NCBI GenBank assembly: GCA_963422385.1
Contig: OY729432.1
Location: 1,302,001 to 1,366,000 of the forward strand
Direction: 5' to 3'
Length of the DNA stretch: 64,000 nt
DNA from: JAJDTQ01 sp963422385
Lineage (GTDB): Bacteria > Desulfobacterota > Binatia > UBA9968 > JAJDTQ01
The notes below the pieces were generated by a model. It had not been told where the DNA came from and did not search any database. It was given only the letters and a program-made list of their open reading frames with translations. The number at the start of each line of letters is the position of its first letter. The first letter of the stretch is position 1. The position numbers were made by a program, and so were the translations under genes. Shown piece by piece: positions 9,853 to 18,438 of the stretch.

Positions 9853-12549
9853 ATGCCTGCGGAAGGTGACAAGTCCGGGAGGTCGGCGAAGTCCGCTTCC
9901 AAGGGGGCGCCGGCCAAGAGCCGTATCGTACTGCTGGACGGGTACTCCTTGGCGTTTCGCGCCTTTTTCGCCCTGCCGGAGACCTTGGTGACGAGCTCCG
10001 GCCAAGTGACCAACGCGGTCTTCGGCTTTACCTCCATGCTCATAAAGCTGGAGGGCGAGGAGCGTCCGGACGCGGTCATCACGTGCATGGACAAGGGCGC
10101 GCCGCAGTTCCGCCTGGATCAGTATCCGGAATACAAGGCGGGCCGGAGCGAGACCCCCGATACCCTGCGGCAGCAGTTGCCTCTCATCCGCGAGGTGTTG
10201 GAGGCGCTACGCATTCCGGTGGTGGAGTTGGAGGGCTACGAAGCCGACGATCTGCTGGCCACGCTGGCCCGGCGGGGTCGGGAAGCAGGGCACCACGTGG
10301 TGATCGTCAGCGGCGACCGCGACTGCCTCCAGCTCGTGAACGATGACGTCACCGTGTTGATGACCCGGCGGGGCGTCACCGACATGATCCGCTACGATCC
10401 GGCGATGGTGGTGGAGCGCTACGGCGTCGAACCGGATCGCTGGACCGACTTCGCCGCCCTGAAGGGCGAGCAGGCCGACAACCTCCCGGGTGTCCCCGGG
10501 GTGGGCGACAAGACCGCGGCTACGCTCCTGAAGAAATACCGCGACATCGAGGGCATCATCGAGCACGCGGCTGAACTCACCCCCAAGATCCGCAACGGCA
10601 TCGAGACCTGCGCCGACCAGGTGAAGCTCAACCGGACTCTGGGCCGGCTGCTGGACGACGTGCCGTTGGACACCGATGAGAGCCTGTTCTTGCGCCGGAC
10701 ATGGGATCCGGAGACCGTGCGCAAGCTGTTCACCTCCATGGAGTTCAAGACACTGTATCGGCGGCTCCTGGCGCTCGCCCCCGACGCCACGCCGGCGGCG
10801 GAGGAAGTGGTCCGGCCGTCGTCCATCTCCCAGTGGACCTCCGGCGCGGACGTCCCCGCGGCCGAGTCCGTGGCGGTGGCCTGGGACGACGGCATGGCGG
10901 CGTTCTGCGCGCGGCCCGGCAAGGTGGGGGTGCTGCCGTTCGATGTGGCCGCGAGCCCCGACGAGGTGCTGGCGGCCGAAGACATCGCCAAGGTGGTCTA
11001 CGAGGCCAAGCCGCTGTGCGGCGCCATGCTCCGGAACGGCGCGCGGTTGCGGGGCGTGCGCTGCGATCTCAAGGTCGCGGCCTACCTGTTGGACCCCGGA
11101 GCCAGCGGCGGCTACGCGCTGAAGGATATCGTGAGCCGATACCTGGACGCGGCGCTGGACGGCGAGGCGGCGGACGCAGAGAGCCCGAACGGCGAACCCC
11201 AGGGCGACCTCCTGAACCCCTGCGACGACGACCGGGAGCAGGCGACGCACCGGCGCCGGCTGGCGGCCGAGGCCGCGGCGATCCAGGCTGCGGCCCCGGT
11301 GCTGGAGGCGCGCTTGAGGGAAGCCGGGAGCTGGGACCTGGCCCAGACGCTGGAGTTCCCGCTGACCGAGGTGCTGGCGCGTATGGAGCACGCCGGGATC
11401 CTGGTGGACGATGGTTATCTCGGCGGGCTCAACCAGGAGCTGGGGGAGCGCATGACCTCGCTCCAGGCCAAGGTCCGGGAGCACGCCGGCGAGGCTTTCA
11501 ACGTGAACTCCCACCCCCAGTTGGCGCGTATCCTGTTCGACAAGCTCGGGCTTCCCAAGACCAAGAAGATCAAGACCGGCTACTCCACCGACGCCGCGGA
11601 GCTGGGCAAGCTGGCCGGCCGCCATCCCATCATCGACGCGCTGCTGGAGTACCGCGAGGTGGCAAAGCTCAAGACCGGGTTCACCGACTCCCTGCTGAGC
11701 CTGGTGAACCCGCGGACGGGGCGCATCCACACCACCTACGAGCAGGCCGCGGCCGTCACCGGCCGGCTGTCGTCGTCGTCGCCGAATCTCCAGAACATCC
11801 CCATCCGGGCGGATCTCGGACGGCAGATCCGGCGTGCCTTCGTGGCGCCGCGGGACAGCGTGCTGCTTTCCGCCGACTATTCGCAGATCGAGTTGCGGAT
11901 TCTGGCGCACCTGTCCGAGGACGAGAGCTTTCTGGCGGCGTTCGCCCAAGGCCACGACTTCCACGCCGCCACCGCGGCCAAGGTGTTCGGGGTGGACGTG
12001 GCGAACGTCGCCACGGAGATGCGCAGCCGCGTCAAGCAGTTTTCCTACGGCATCGCCTACGGCATGTCCGCGTTCGGGGTCTCGCAGCGGCTGGGCATCG
12101 AGGTGGGCGAGGCCCGTGTCTTCATCGAAGCCTATTACGCGCAGTTCCCCGCGGTCAAGGCGTTCCTGGATTCGCAGGTGGAGAAGGCCAGGGTCGACGG
12201 CTTCACCACCACGATGTTCGGCCGGCGGCGCTATCTGCCGGAGCTTCAGTCCGCCAACTACCGGTTGCGGGCGGTGGGGGAGCGCATGGCTCTCAACGCG
12301 CCTATCCAGGGCACCGCGGCGGACATCATGAAGCGGGCCATGATCGCGGTGGACCGGGCGCTGCTGGAGGAGCCGGTGGCGCGCATGCTGCTCACGGTCC
12401 ATGACGAGCTGGTCTTCGAGGTGCCCCGCTCCTCGCTGGACCGGGCCACGAGCCTCGTCAGGGAGTGCATGGAAGGTGCCGCCGAGTTGCGCTGCGGTCT
12501 GGTGGTGGACGTGCACATCGGGGACAACTGGGCGGCCGCGCACGCGTAG
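9853..12549 (+). CDS. polA: DNA polymerase I with degenerate proofreading domain
   Basis: A protein of 898 residues. The N-terminal 5'-3' exonuclease covers about residues 15-310 (LLDGYSLAFRAFFALP, YEADDLLATLARRG, NLPGVPGVGDKTA). The middle 3'-5' exonuclease-like region lacks the DxE motif (AWDDGMAAF instead) and other catalytic acids, so proofreading is probably lost, as in Taq-type enzymes. The polymerase domain has motif A (SADYSQIELRILAHLS), motif B (KQFSYGIAYGM) and motif C (VHDELVFEVP). It functions in Okazaki fragment processing and repair. Confidence 0.96.
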   Translation: MPAEGDKSGRSAKSASKGAPAKSRIVLLDGYSLAFRAFFALPETLVTSSGQVTNAVFGFTSMLIKLEGEERPDAVITCMDKGAPQFRLDQYPEYKAGRSETPDTLRQQLPLIREVLEALRIPVVELEGYEADDLLATLARRGREAGHHVVIVSGDRDCLQLVNDDVTVLMTRRGVTDMIRYDPAMVVERYGVEPDRWTDFAALKGEQADNLPGVPGVGDKTAATLLKKYRDIEGIIEHAAELTPKIRNGIETCADQVKLNRTLGRLLDDVPLDTDESLFLRRTWDPETVRKLFTSMEFKTLYRRLLALAPDATPAAEEVVRPSSISQWTSGADVPAAESVAVAWDDGMAAFCARPGKVGVLPFDVAASPDEVLAAEDIAKVVYEAKPLCGAMLRNGARLRGVRCDLKVAAYLLDPGASGGYALKDIVSRYLDAALDGEAADAESPNGEPQGDLLNPCDDDREQATHRRRLAAEAAAIQAAAPVLEARLREAGSWDLAQTLEFPLTEVLARMEHAGILVDDGYLGGLNQELGERMTSLQAKVREHAGEAFNVNSHPQLARILFDKLGLPKTKKIKTGYSTDAAELGKLAGRHPIIDALLEYREVAKLKTGFTDSLLSLVNPRTGRIHTTYEQAAAVTGRLSSSSPNLQNIPIRADLGRQIRRAFVAPRDSVLLSADYSQIELRILAHLSEDESFLAAFAQGHDFHAATAAKVFGVDVANVATEMRSRVKQFSYGIAYGMSAFGVSQRLGIEVGEARVFIEAYYAQFPAVKAFLDSQVEKARVDGFTTTMFGRRRYLPELQSANYRLRAVGERMALNAPIQGTAADIMKRAMIAVDRALLEEPVARMLLTVHDELVFEVPRSSLDRATSLVRECMEGAAELRCGLVVDVHIGDNWAAAHA

Positions 12550-12567
12550 GCCGGACGGGAAGTGTTC

Positions 12568-13452
12568 ATGAACGATTGGCTGAGGGAATTTCCAACCCTT
12601 GACGAGGGCACGCTGCGCGCCCTCAAGAAATCGTTCGACTCCGGGTACCGGGCATTTTCCAGGAACTACGGCGATGCCATTGAAGGCTTTTTCGATCCCC
12701 TGCTCTACTTCCTGGTCTGGTTCGAACGGCTCCTGCTGGCCACCCCCTGGTGGCTGGTGATCATCCTGGTTACCGGAGTCTGTTATGCGGCCGGCCGCAG
12801 CTGGCGGCTCTCCATCGCGGTGGCCGCGGCGCTCTTTCTCATCGGCTATCTCCGCATGTGGGAAGACACCATGCGGACCTTGGCGATCATCTTCGTCTCC
12901 ACCCTCATCGCCATCGCCATCGGCATTCCGACGGGCATCTGGATGTCCCGTTCCAACCGGGCGCAAACGGTAATCACACCGGTTCTCGACATCATGCAGA
13001 CCATGCCCATCTTCGTCTACCTGATCCCGGTGGTGATGCTGTTCGGGCTCGGGAAGATCCCCGGACTGATCGCGGTGGTTATCTACGCGGTGCCGCCGGT
13101 CATCCGGCTCACCAACCTGGGGATCCGGCTGGTGGACAAGGAGGTGCTGGAGGCCGCGGACGCCTTCGGTACGGACACCTGGCGGCGGCTGTTCGACATC
13201 CAGATGCCGCTGGCGCTCCCCAACATCATGGCGGGCGTCAACCAGACCATCATGATGGCGCTTTCCATGGTGGTGATCGCCTCCATGATCGGCGTCAAGG
13301 GACTGGGCCAACCCGTGCTCCAGGCGGTGACCAACCAGTACTTCGCCCTCGGCCTGTTCAACGGAGCGGCCGTCGTGGCGCTGGCCATCGTGTTCGACCG
13401 GATCACCCAGAGCTACGGCAGACGCATACAGGAGAGTAGGCGGACCTCATGA
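12568..13452 (+). CDS. proW: Glycine betaine/proline-type ABC transporter permease
   Basis: About 294 residues with several membrane helices and the BPD_transp_1 EAA-type loop (EAADAFGTDTWRRLFDIQMPLALPNIMAG). The N-terminal LREFPTLDEGTLRALKKSFD and the sequence MQTMPIFVYLIPVVMLFG are those of ProW-type quaternary-amine permeases. ATG 12568 was chosen for its spacing from GGGA; GTG 12562 would add two residues. The TGA overlaps the proV ATG (ATGA). No ProX-type binding protein is next to the pair. Confidence 0.9.
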   Translation: MNDWLREFPTLDEGTLRALKKSFDSGYRAFSRNYGDAIEGFFDPLLYFLVWFERLLLATPWWLVIILVTGVCYAAGRSWRLSIAVAAALFLIGYLRMWEDTMRTLAIIFVSTLIAIAIGIPTGIWMSRSNRAQTVITPVLDIMQTMPIFVYLIPVVMLFGLGKIPGLIAVVIYAVPPVIRLTNLGIRLVDKEVLEAADAFGTDTWRRLFDIQMPLALPNIMAGVNQTIMMALSMVVIASMIGVKGLGQPVLQAVTNQYFALGLFNGAAVVALAIVFDRITQSYGRRIQESRRTS

Positions 13453-14510
13453 CGACGGCAAGCTCTTCGAATATCGAAATCCGTTCCTTGTACAAGGTTT
13501 TCGGCGACGGTCCCGAGTCGGTGATGCCGTACGTGCGGGACGGCGTGGGCAAGCAGGAACTGCTGGAAAACCATGGCCACGTGCTGGGGCTGCGCGACAT
13601 CAACCTGACCGTGGCGTCCGGCAGCATCCAGGTGGTCATGGGGCTCAGCGGCTGCGGCAAGTCCACCCTGGTCCGGCATGTCAACCGGCTCATCGATCCC
13701 ACCGAAGGCACGGTGCTGGTGGACGGGCAGGACGTCCTGACCCTGGACCACGCGGCGCTGCAGGACCTGCGGCGGCACAAGGTCAGCATGGTGTTTCAGA
13801 ACTTCGCGCTGTTCCCACACCGGACCGTGCTGGAGAACGTCAGGTACGGTCTCCGGATGCAGGGCGTCGCGCGCGCGGAATGCGACACACGGGCCGAGCG
13901 GTGGATCGAGCGGGTCGGTCTCTCGGGCTACGAGGGCTCCTATCCCCACCAGCTCTCCGGCGGCATGCAGCAACGCGTGGGCCTCGCCCGGGCCTTGGCC
14001 ACCGAGGCCGAGACCCTGTTGATGGACGAGGCCTTCAGCGCCCTGGACCCGCTTATCCGCGCGGACATGCATACGTTGCTGCTGGAGTTGCAATGCGAGT
14101 TGAACCGGACCATCCTGTTCGTCACCCACGATCTCGATGAGGCCATCACCCTGGGCGACCGCATCGCCATCCTGCGCGAAGGTGAGGTGGTCCAGAACGG
14201 CGACTCCCAGGAGATCGTGCTCCAGCCCAGCGACGACTACATCTCCAACTTCACCCGCAACATCAACCGCGGCCGGGTAATCCGCGTCGGCTCCATCATG
14301 GAACCCACGCAGCCCCGCGTGCAGGGGCAGGCTGGCCAGGGTTGCCTCATTCCTTCCAATATGCTGCTGGAGGATGCACTGCCCCGGGTGGTGGCGTCAC
14401 CCAACGACAAGGCCCGGGTAGTGGACCGCAAGGGCAGGACCGTGGGCGCCATCTCGGTGGGCCGGATGGTTCACGCCTTGGCTGGCGACCGCTTGACGGG
14501 CGCGGCGTAG
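13449..14510 (+). CDS. proV: Glycine betaine/proline-type ABC transporter ATPase
   Basis: A protein of 353 residues with Walker A GLSGCGKSTL, Q-loop VFQNFALFPH, signature LSGGMQQRVGLARAL, Walker B TLLMDEAFSALDP and the switch His in FVTHDLDE. The N-terminal KVFGDGPE and the spacing before Walker A are ProV-like. After the ATPase core only a short regulatory tail remains, ending VGAISVGRMVHALAG, shorter than the two full CBS domains of E. coli ProV. With proW it forms an importer for osmoprotectants; the substrate-binding subunit must be encoded elsewhere. Confidence 0.9.
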   Translation: MTTASSSNIEIRSLYKVFGDGPESVMPYVRDGVGKQELLENHGHVLGLRDINLTVASGSIQVVMGLSGCGKSTLVRHVNRLIDPTEGTVLVDGQDVLTLDHAALQDLRRHKVSMVFQNFALFPHRTVLENVRYGLRMQGVARAECDTRAERWIERVGLSGYEGSYPHQLSGGMQQRVGLARALATEAETLLMDEAFSALDPLIRADMHTLLLELQCELNRTILFVTHDLDEAITLGDRIAILREGEVVQNGDSQEIVLQPSDDYISNFTRNINRGRVIRVGSIMEPTQPRVQGQAGQGCLIPSNMLLEDALPRVVASPNDKARVVDRKGRTVGAISVGRMVHALAGDRLTGAA

Positions 14511-14523
14511 CCGGGGCGGGGGT

Positions 14524-14598
<75 letters not shown>

Positions 14599-14634
14599 TC
14601 TTGGCTACTCTCTTATTGGATCGCGGAAATGATG

Positions 14635-14982
14635 TCAATCCTGGGTGACTGACCGTGCGGCGGTCTTGGCGCGCGCCCCCTTGACGCCCCCGGACGGGAA
14701 CAGGAAGATGATTTCACCTTTTCTGGCCAAGCCCAAATCCTCCCGCGCAACTTTCTCCAGATAACGGTCATCCTTGCTGATCCGGTAGATCTTCTCCCGC
14801 AGCAACTCGTTCTCCCTTTGCAACGCCTGGGACCGCTCCTCCAGCAACCGCCGTTCCTCCGCCAACCGCTGGTAGTGCAGCAGACCCCACTCGCCGAACA
14901 CGAGGAAAAGCAACATCAGCGCCAACGCGGCCATCAGGCCGTAGTTGATGACGTGCTGCGACAGTTTCTTCGGTAGGACCAT
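14635..14982 (-). CDS. ftsB: FtsB/DivIC-family septum formation protein
   Basis: A 115-residue bitopic protein. Residues about 14-32 form one membrane helix (LMAALALMLLFLVFGEWGLL). A coiled coil follows (LAEERRLLEERSQALQRENELLREKI), then the FtsB/DivIC ending EKVAREDLGLARKGEIIFLFP. These proteins bridge early and late division proteins with FtsL and FtsQ. In many proteobacteria ftsB follows eno in the same direction; here it is divergent from eno with 244 bp between. The C-terminal basic tail is specific to this sequence. Confidence 0.85.
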   Translation of the reverse strand: MVLPKKLSQHVINYGLMAALALMLLFLVFGEWGLLHYQRLAEERRLLEERSQALQRENELLREKIYRISKDDRYLEKVAREDLGLARKGEIIFLFPSGGVKGARAKTAARSVTQD

Positions 14983-15116
14983 GGGACGATACCATCATGG
15001 GTGATCGGCGCCCGGAGTGCAACCGACCGGACGCCCGGGTTGCAAGCCTGCCCTGCCATCCCGCCGACGTCGCCGGGCCCGGGTTTCGGAGCCCTTTTCG
15101 GCCCGGCGTGAGGTTG

Positions 15117-15143
15117 CAGGGTCGGGTTTGAAACCCGCCCCTG
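15117..15143. repeat. Palindrome of the CGGGTTTGAAACCCG family
   Basis: CGGGTTT at 15123-15129 and AAACCCG at 15131-15137 form a 7-bp-arm palindrome with a one-base centre, flanked by GC-rich sequence. The same core is found with longer arms at 33901-33925 and 33952-33972. It lies in the ftsB-eno intergenic region, in an otherwise featureless GC-rich stretch. Confidence 0.6.
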
Positions 15144-15226
15144 CCCATGCCACTGGAATGGCGGCATGAAAGACAATCGAAAAATCTGCTACGAAAGGGG
15201 GACGGAGCAGCGAATCGGAGGAAGCG

Positions 15227-16534
15227 ATGAAGATAAAGGGTGTCGTTGCGCGGGAAGTGCTGGATTCACGGGGCAATCCCACCGTCGAGGTGGAGGTGGC
15301 GCTGACCAACGGAGCCCACGGCCGGGCCATCGTGCCTTCCGGGGCGTCCACCGGCGAGCACGAGGCCATCGAACTGCGGGACGGGGGCGACCGCTTCATG
15401 GGCAGGGGCGTGCTGCGCGCCGCGGGTCACGTCAAACGCAACCTGGCGCGGCGGGTCGTGGGACTGGATGCCAGGAACCAGCGCAAGCTGGACCAGTCCA
15501 TGATCGATCTGGACCGCACTCCGGACAAGGGCCGACTGGGCGCCAACGCCATTCTCGGCGTGTCCCTGGCCGCGGCCCGGGCCCAAGCCGCGGCCGACAA
15601 GGTGCCGCTGTACCGGTACCTCGGCGGAGAGGAGGCCCGCACTCTGCCGGTGCCGATGCTCAACGTGGTCAACGGCGGCGCCCATGCCGACAACAACGTC
15701 GACGTCCAGGAATTCATGGTGATCCCTTGGGGGTTCCGTTCGTTCGCCGAAGCCTTGCGCGCCGGCGCGGAGATCTACGGCGCCCTGAAAGGCGTGTTGG
15801 CCAAGAAGAACTACAGCACCGCCGTGGGCGACGAGGGCGGGTTCGCCCCGCGTCTCGGGAACAACGAGGAGGCTATCGAGCTATTGCTGGAGGGGGTGGT
15901 CAAGGCGGGCTACCGGCCGGGGACCCAGGTGGTCCTGGGACTGGACGTGGCCGCCAGCGAGTTTCATGACGCGGGCGTCTACGTCTTCGGGAAGTCGGGC
16001 GGCGCGAAGATGGACAGCGCCGTGCTCGTGGGTCTCTACGAGAGATGGATCAACGACTATCCCATCGTCTCCATCGAGGATGCCTTGGGCGAGGACGACT
16101 GGGAAGGTTGGGAGATGCTGACCGCCGCCTTGGGGAAAAAGGTGCAACTCGTCGGCGACGACCTCTTCGTCACCAACCCCAAGCGCCTGGAGGAAGGGAT
16201 CCGGCGCGGCGTCGCCAACTCCATTCTGGTGAAGCTCAACCAGATCGGAACCCTGAGCGAGACCCTCGAAACCATCCGGCTCGCCCGCACCGCCGGCTAC
16301 ACCACCGTCATCTCCCACCGCTCGGGCGAGACCGAGGACACCACCATCGCCGACCTCGCCGTAGCCACCGGCGCCGGCCAGATCAAGACCGGCGCCCCCT
16401 GCCGCGGCGAGCGAACCGCCAAGTACAACCAACTCCTCCGCATCGAGCAGGAACTGGGCCGCCGCGCCCGCTACGCCGGCAAGAAAGCCTTCGCCGTGGC
16501 CGCTACAGCCGCTCGACCAGCCAGGCCGGGGTGA
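15227..16534 (+). CDS. eno: Enolase
   Basis: A protein of 435 residues, standard length. Clear enolase motifs are MKIKGVVAREVLDSRGNPT, the substrate loop SGASTGEHEA, GDDLFVTNPKRL with a metal Asp, LVKLNQIGTLSET with the catalytic Lys and SHRSGETEDTTIADLAV. It interconverts 2-phosphoglycerate and phosphoenolpyruvate, and is part of the RNA degradosome in some bacteria. GGAGG five bases upstream supports the ATG. The last 32 bp overlap the 3' end of the convergent ccdA gene. Confidence 0.97.
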   Translation: MKIKGVVAREVLDSRGNPTVEVEVALTNGAHGRAIVPSGASTGEHEAIELRDGGDRFMGRGVLRAAGHVKRNLARRVVGLDARNQRKLDQSMIDLDRTPDKGRLGANAILGVSLAAARAQAAADKVPLYRYLGGEEARTLPVPMLNVVNGGAHADNNVDVQEFMVIPWGFRSFAEALRAGAEIYGALKGVLAKKNYSTAVGDEGGFAPRLGNNEEAIELLLEGVVKAGYRPGTQVVLGLDVAASEFHDAGVYVFGKSGGAKMDSAVLVGLYERWINDYPIVSIEDALGEDDWEGWEMLTAALGKKVQLVGDDLFVTNPKRLEEGIRRGVANSILVKLNQIGTLSETLETIRLARTAGYTTVISHRSGETEDTTIADLAVATGAGQIKTGAPCRGERTAKYNQLLRIEQELGRRARYAGKKAFAVAATAARPARPG

Positions 16535-17231
16535 AACGCAGGGCGTAAGCGTTGAGGGCGGTCATGGTGTCGGTGAGCAGGAGGAGGCCGACGGCGATCA
16601 GGAGCAGGCCGGCGCAGACGTGGATGGCCGGCAGCCAGGAGCCGACGGCGCGGGAGAGCCTGAGGAACTGGTTCATGGCCAGGGCGCTCAGGAGAAACGG
16701 CAGCGCCAGGCCGGCGGCGTAGGCCGACAGCAGCAGCACGCCTCGCTGGACCTCGCTGGCGGTGCCTGCCAGGGTCAGGATGGCGCCCAGGATCGGCCCC
16801 ACGCAGGGTATCCACGCCATCGCGAAGGTGAGCCCCACCAGCACCGATCCGAGATAGCCGGCCGGTTTGCTGCGCAGATTGAACTGCGCGTAGCGCTCGA
16901 GGGTAGCGACCTTGAAGAGCCCGGTCAGGTAGACTCCCACCACCAGGATGAAAAGGCCCCCGACCACGCGGACCACGTCCTGATAGCCGATCAAGAGGCG
17001 GCCCAGCAGGCTTGCTGATGCTCCCAGGGCGACAAAGGCGATGGAAAAGCCCGACACGAACGCCAGGGTGTTGCCCATGACCCGGGCGTTGTCCGCGGTC
17101 CCTTCGCGGACCTCGCGGGGCGATATGCCGGAGACGAACGACAGATACGACGGGATCAACGGCAGCACGCAGGGGCTGAGAAACGAGAGCCCTCCGGCCG
17201 CAAAGGCCACGAACAGGTTGACTTCGCTCAT
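16503..17231 (-). CDS. ccdA: CcdA-type cytochrome c biogenesis / thiol-electron transporter
   Basis: A 242-residue membrane protein with about six helices, matching the DsbD/CcdA core. Cys21 in LSPCVLPLIPSYLSF and Cys143 in WIPCVGPILGAIL are the conserved redox pair in symmetric helices. It carries reducing equivalents from cytoplasmic thioredoxin across the membrane for cytochrome c maturation or envelope thiol repair. ATG 17231 was chosen because the hydrophobic core starts right after it. No thioredoxin-like partner is adjacent. The 3' end overlaps eno. Confidence 0.88.
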   Translation of the reverse strand: MSEVNLFVAFAAGGLSFLSPCVLPLIPSYLSFVSGISPREVREGTADNARVMGNTLAFVSGFSIAFVALGASASLLGRLLIGYQDVVRVVGGLFILVVGVYLTGLFKVATLERYAQFNLRSKPAGYLGSVLVGLTFAMAWIPCVGPILGAILTLAGTASEVQRGVLLLSAYAAGLALPFLLSALAMNQFLRLSRAVGSWLPAIHVCAGLLLIAVGLLLLTDTMTALNAYALRFTPAWLVERL

Positions 17232-17300
17232 GCAAGTACTTGGCTCCCTTCCTCCAACGCGGGAGCTCAAAACAACGAGACCCTTCCGCCGGAACTATCC

Positions 17301-17356
17301 AGTGTCGTGTTCCGTAAATGCGCAAGATAAGTTGCGCATTTACGGAACACGACACT
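17301..17356. repeat. Hairpin element, copy 2 (perfect 25-bp arms)
   Basis: AGTGTCGTGTTCCGTAAATG followed by CGCAA (17301-17325) is repeated exactly in inverted orientation at 17332-17356 around the six-base loop GATAAG. The structure is a perfect 25-bp stem. It shares arm sequence with the interrupted copy at 7754-7895. It lies between the divergent ccdA and exbB-like genes and has no poly-T tail, so a mobile or REP-type repeat is more likely than a terminator. Confidence 0.85.
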
Positions 17357-17402
17357 AGTTCAGCCTTTACCTGACGTCAAGAATAATTGATATTGGTCGC
17401 TC

Positions 17403-18017
17403 ATGCTGGAATTTCTCGGCAAGGGCGGCCTCTTCATGGTCCCGATCCTGCTGTGCTCGATCACGGCGCTCGCCATCTTCGTCGAGCGGCTGTTCAGCCT
17501 GAGCCGGCAGCGAGTGATCCCGGCCGACCTGGTGCGGCGGACCGAAGCACTGGTCTCCGGCAAGGACTTGCTCGCCGCCATGGAGTTGCTGCGTCAGAGC
17601 CGGGCGGCCATCGCCAAGGTGCTGGCGGCGGGGTTACGCGCATCGGGGCAACGCCGCGACGTCATGAAGGATCACCTGGAGGAGGCGGGCCGCCAGGAGG
17701 CGGCCGGGCTGGAACGGTTCGTCGACACCCTCGGGACCATCGCCGGGGTCAGCACGCTGCTCGGTCTTCTGGGAACCATCTCGGGCATGATCGGGATCTT
17801 CTCGGTGATCTCCACCCAGAGCGTCGTCAACCCCGCATCCCTGGCGGGCGGCATATCCGAGGCGCTGGTGACCACTCTGGCCGGGTTGAGCGTGGCCATT
17901 CCCACCATCGTGATGCACCGCTACCTGCTGAACAAGGCCAATGCCCTGACCCTGGAGATGGAGCGGCTCTCTACCCGTTTCATGGACCTTCTCAACCCCG
18001 AGGGCCTGACCGACTGA
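17403..18017 (+). CDS. MotA/TolQ/ExbB-family proton channel protein
   Basis: A 204-residue protein with three predicted membrane segments: GGLFMVPILLCSITALAIFVERL near the N-terminus, and two later helices (TLGTIAGVSTLLGLLGTISGMIG and ALVTTLAGLSVAIPTIVMHRYL). These match ExbB/TolQ, which forms a proton-driven motor with ExbD/TolR. It is followed after one base by an ExbD-like gene. No TonB or Tol-Pal genes are adjacent, so whether it powers TonB transport, Tol function or another process is open. Confidence 0.88.
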   Translation: MLEFLGKGGLFMVPILLCSITALAIFVERLFSLSRQRVIPADLVRRTEALVSGKDLLAAMELLRQSRAAIAKVLAAGLRASGQRRDVMKDHLEEAGRQEAAGLERFVDTLGTIAGVSTLLGLLGTISGMIGIFSVISTQSVVNPASLAGGISEALVTTLAGLSVAIPTIVMHRYLLNKANALTLEMERLSTRFMDLLNPEGLTD

Positions 18018-18018
18018 C

Positions 18019-18423
18019 ATGAACTTCCGGTCCCGCAGAAGACCCGCGGGCGGCTTCATCGACATGACGCCGTTCGTGGATACCATCTTCAACCTGCTGA
18101 TCTTCTTCGCCCTGTCCATGAACTTCCTGGTCAATCCCGGGATCACCGTGAACCTGCCCGACGCCGCCGCTCCGCAGGTGGAGCGCAAGGACGACGACAT
18201 ACGTATTCTCATCACGCCTGCGAGTGAGATCCGCCTCAATGGCGCGCCGGCGACGCTGCCGGCGCTTCGCGAACGGCTTGGGGCGATGGCCGCAAAAGGC
18301 CGCGACGCGCAGGTGCTGATCAGGGCCGACCGCCACGTGACTCACGGCCTGGTGGTGGCGGTAATGGACGCCGCACGGTCCGCCGGGCTTACGCGGCTCG
18401 CCATCATGACCGAGCGAAAGTAG
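18019..18423 (+). CDS. ExbD/TolR-family protein
   Basis: A protein of 134 residues: a short basic N-terminus, one membrane helix (residues about 18-38, FVDTIFNLLIFFALSMNF) with the proton-path Asp21, then a periplasmic domain (INVNLPDA-like GITVNLPDAAAPQ). It works with the preceding ExbB-like channel, one base upstream. Residues VLIRADRHVTHGLVVAVMDAA are the conserved periplasmic fold of ExbD. The target it energises is unknown. Confidence 0.87.
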   Translation: MNFRSRRRPAGGFIDMTPFVDTIFNLLIFFALSMNFLVNPGITVNLPDAAAPQVERKDDDIRILITPASEIRLNGAPATLPALRERLGAMAAKGRDAQVLIRADRHVTHGLVVAVMDAARSAGLTRLAIMTERK

Positions 18424-18438
18424 GAGTATGTTTGCTCC

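Noticed and set aside
10207..13311. Minus-strand open frame of about 1034 codons opposite polA and proW
   Set aside because: Antisense to polA and proW, with His/Arg/Gln-rich low-complexity composition.
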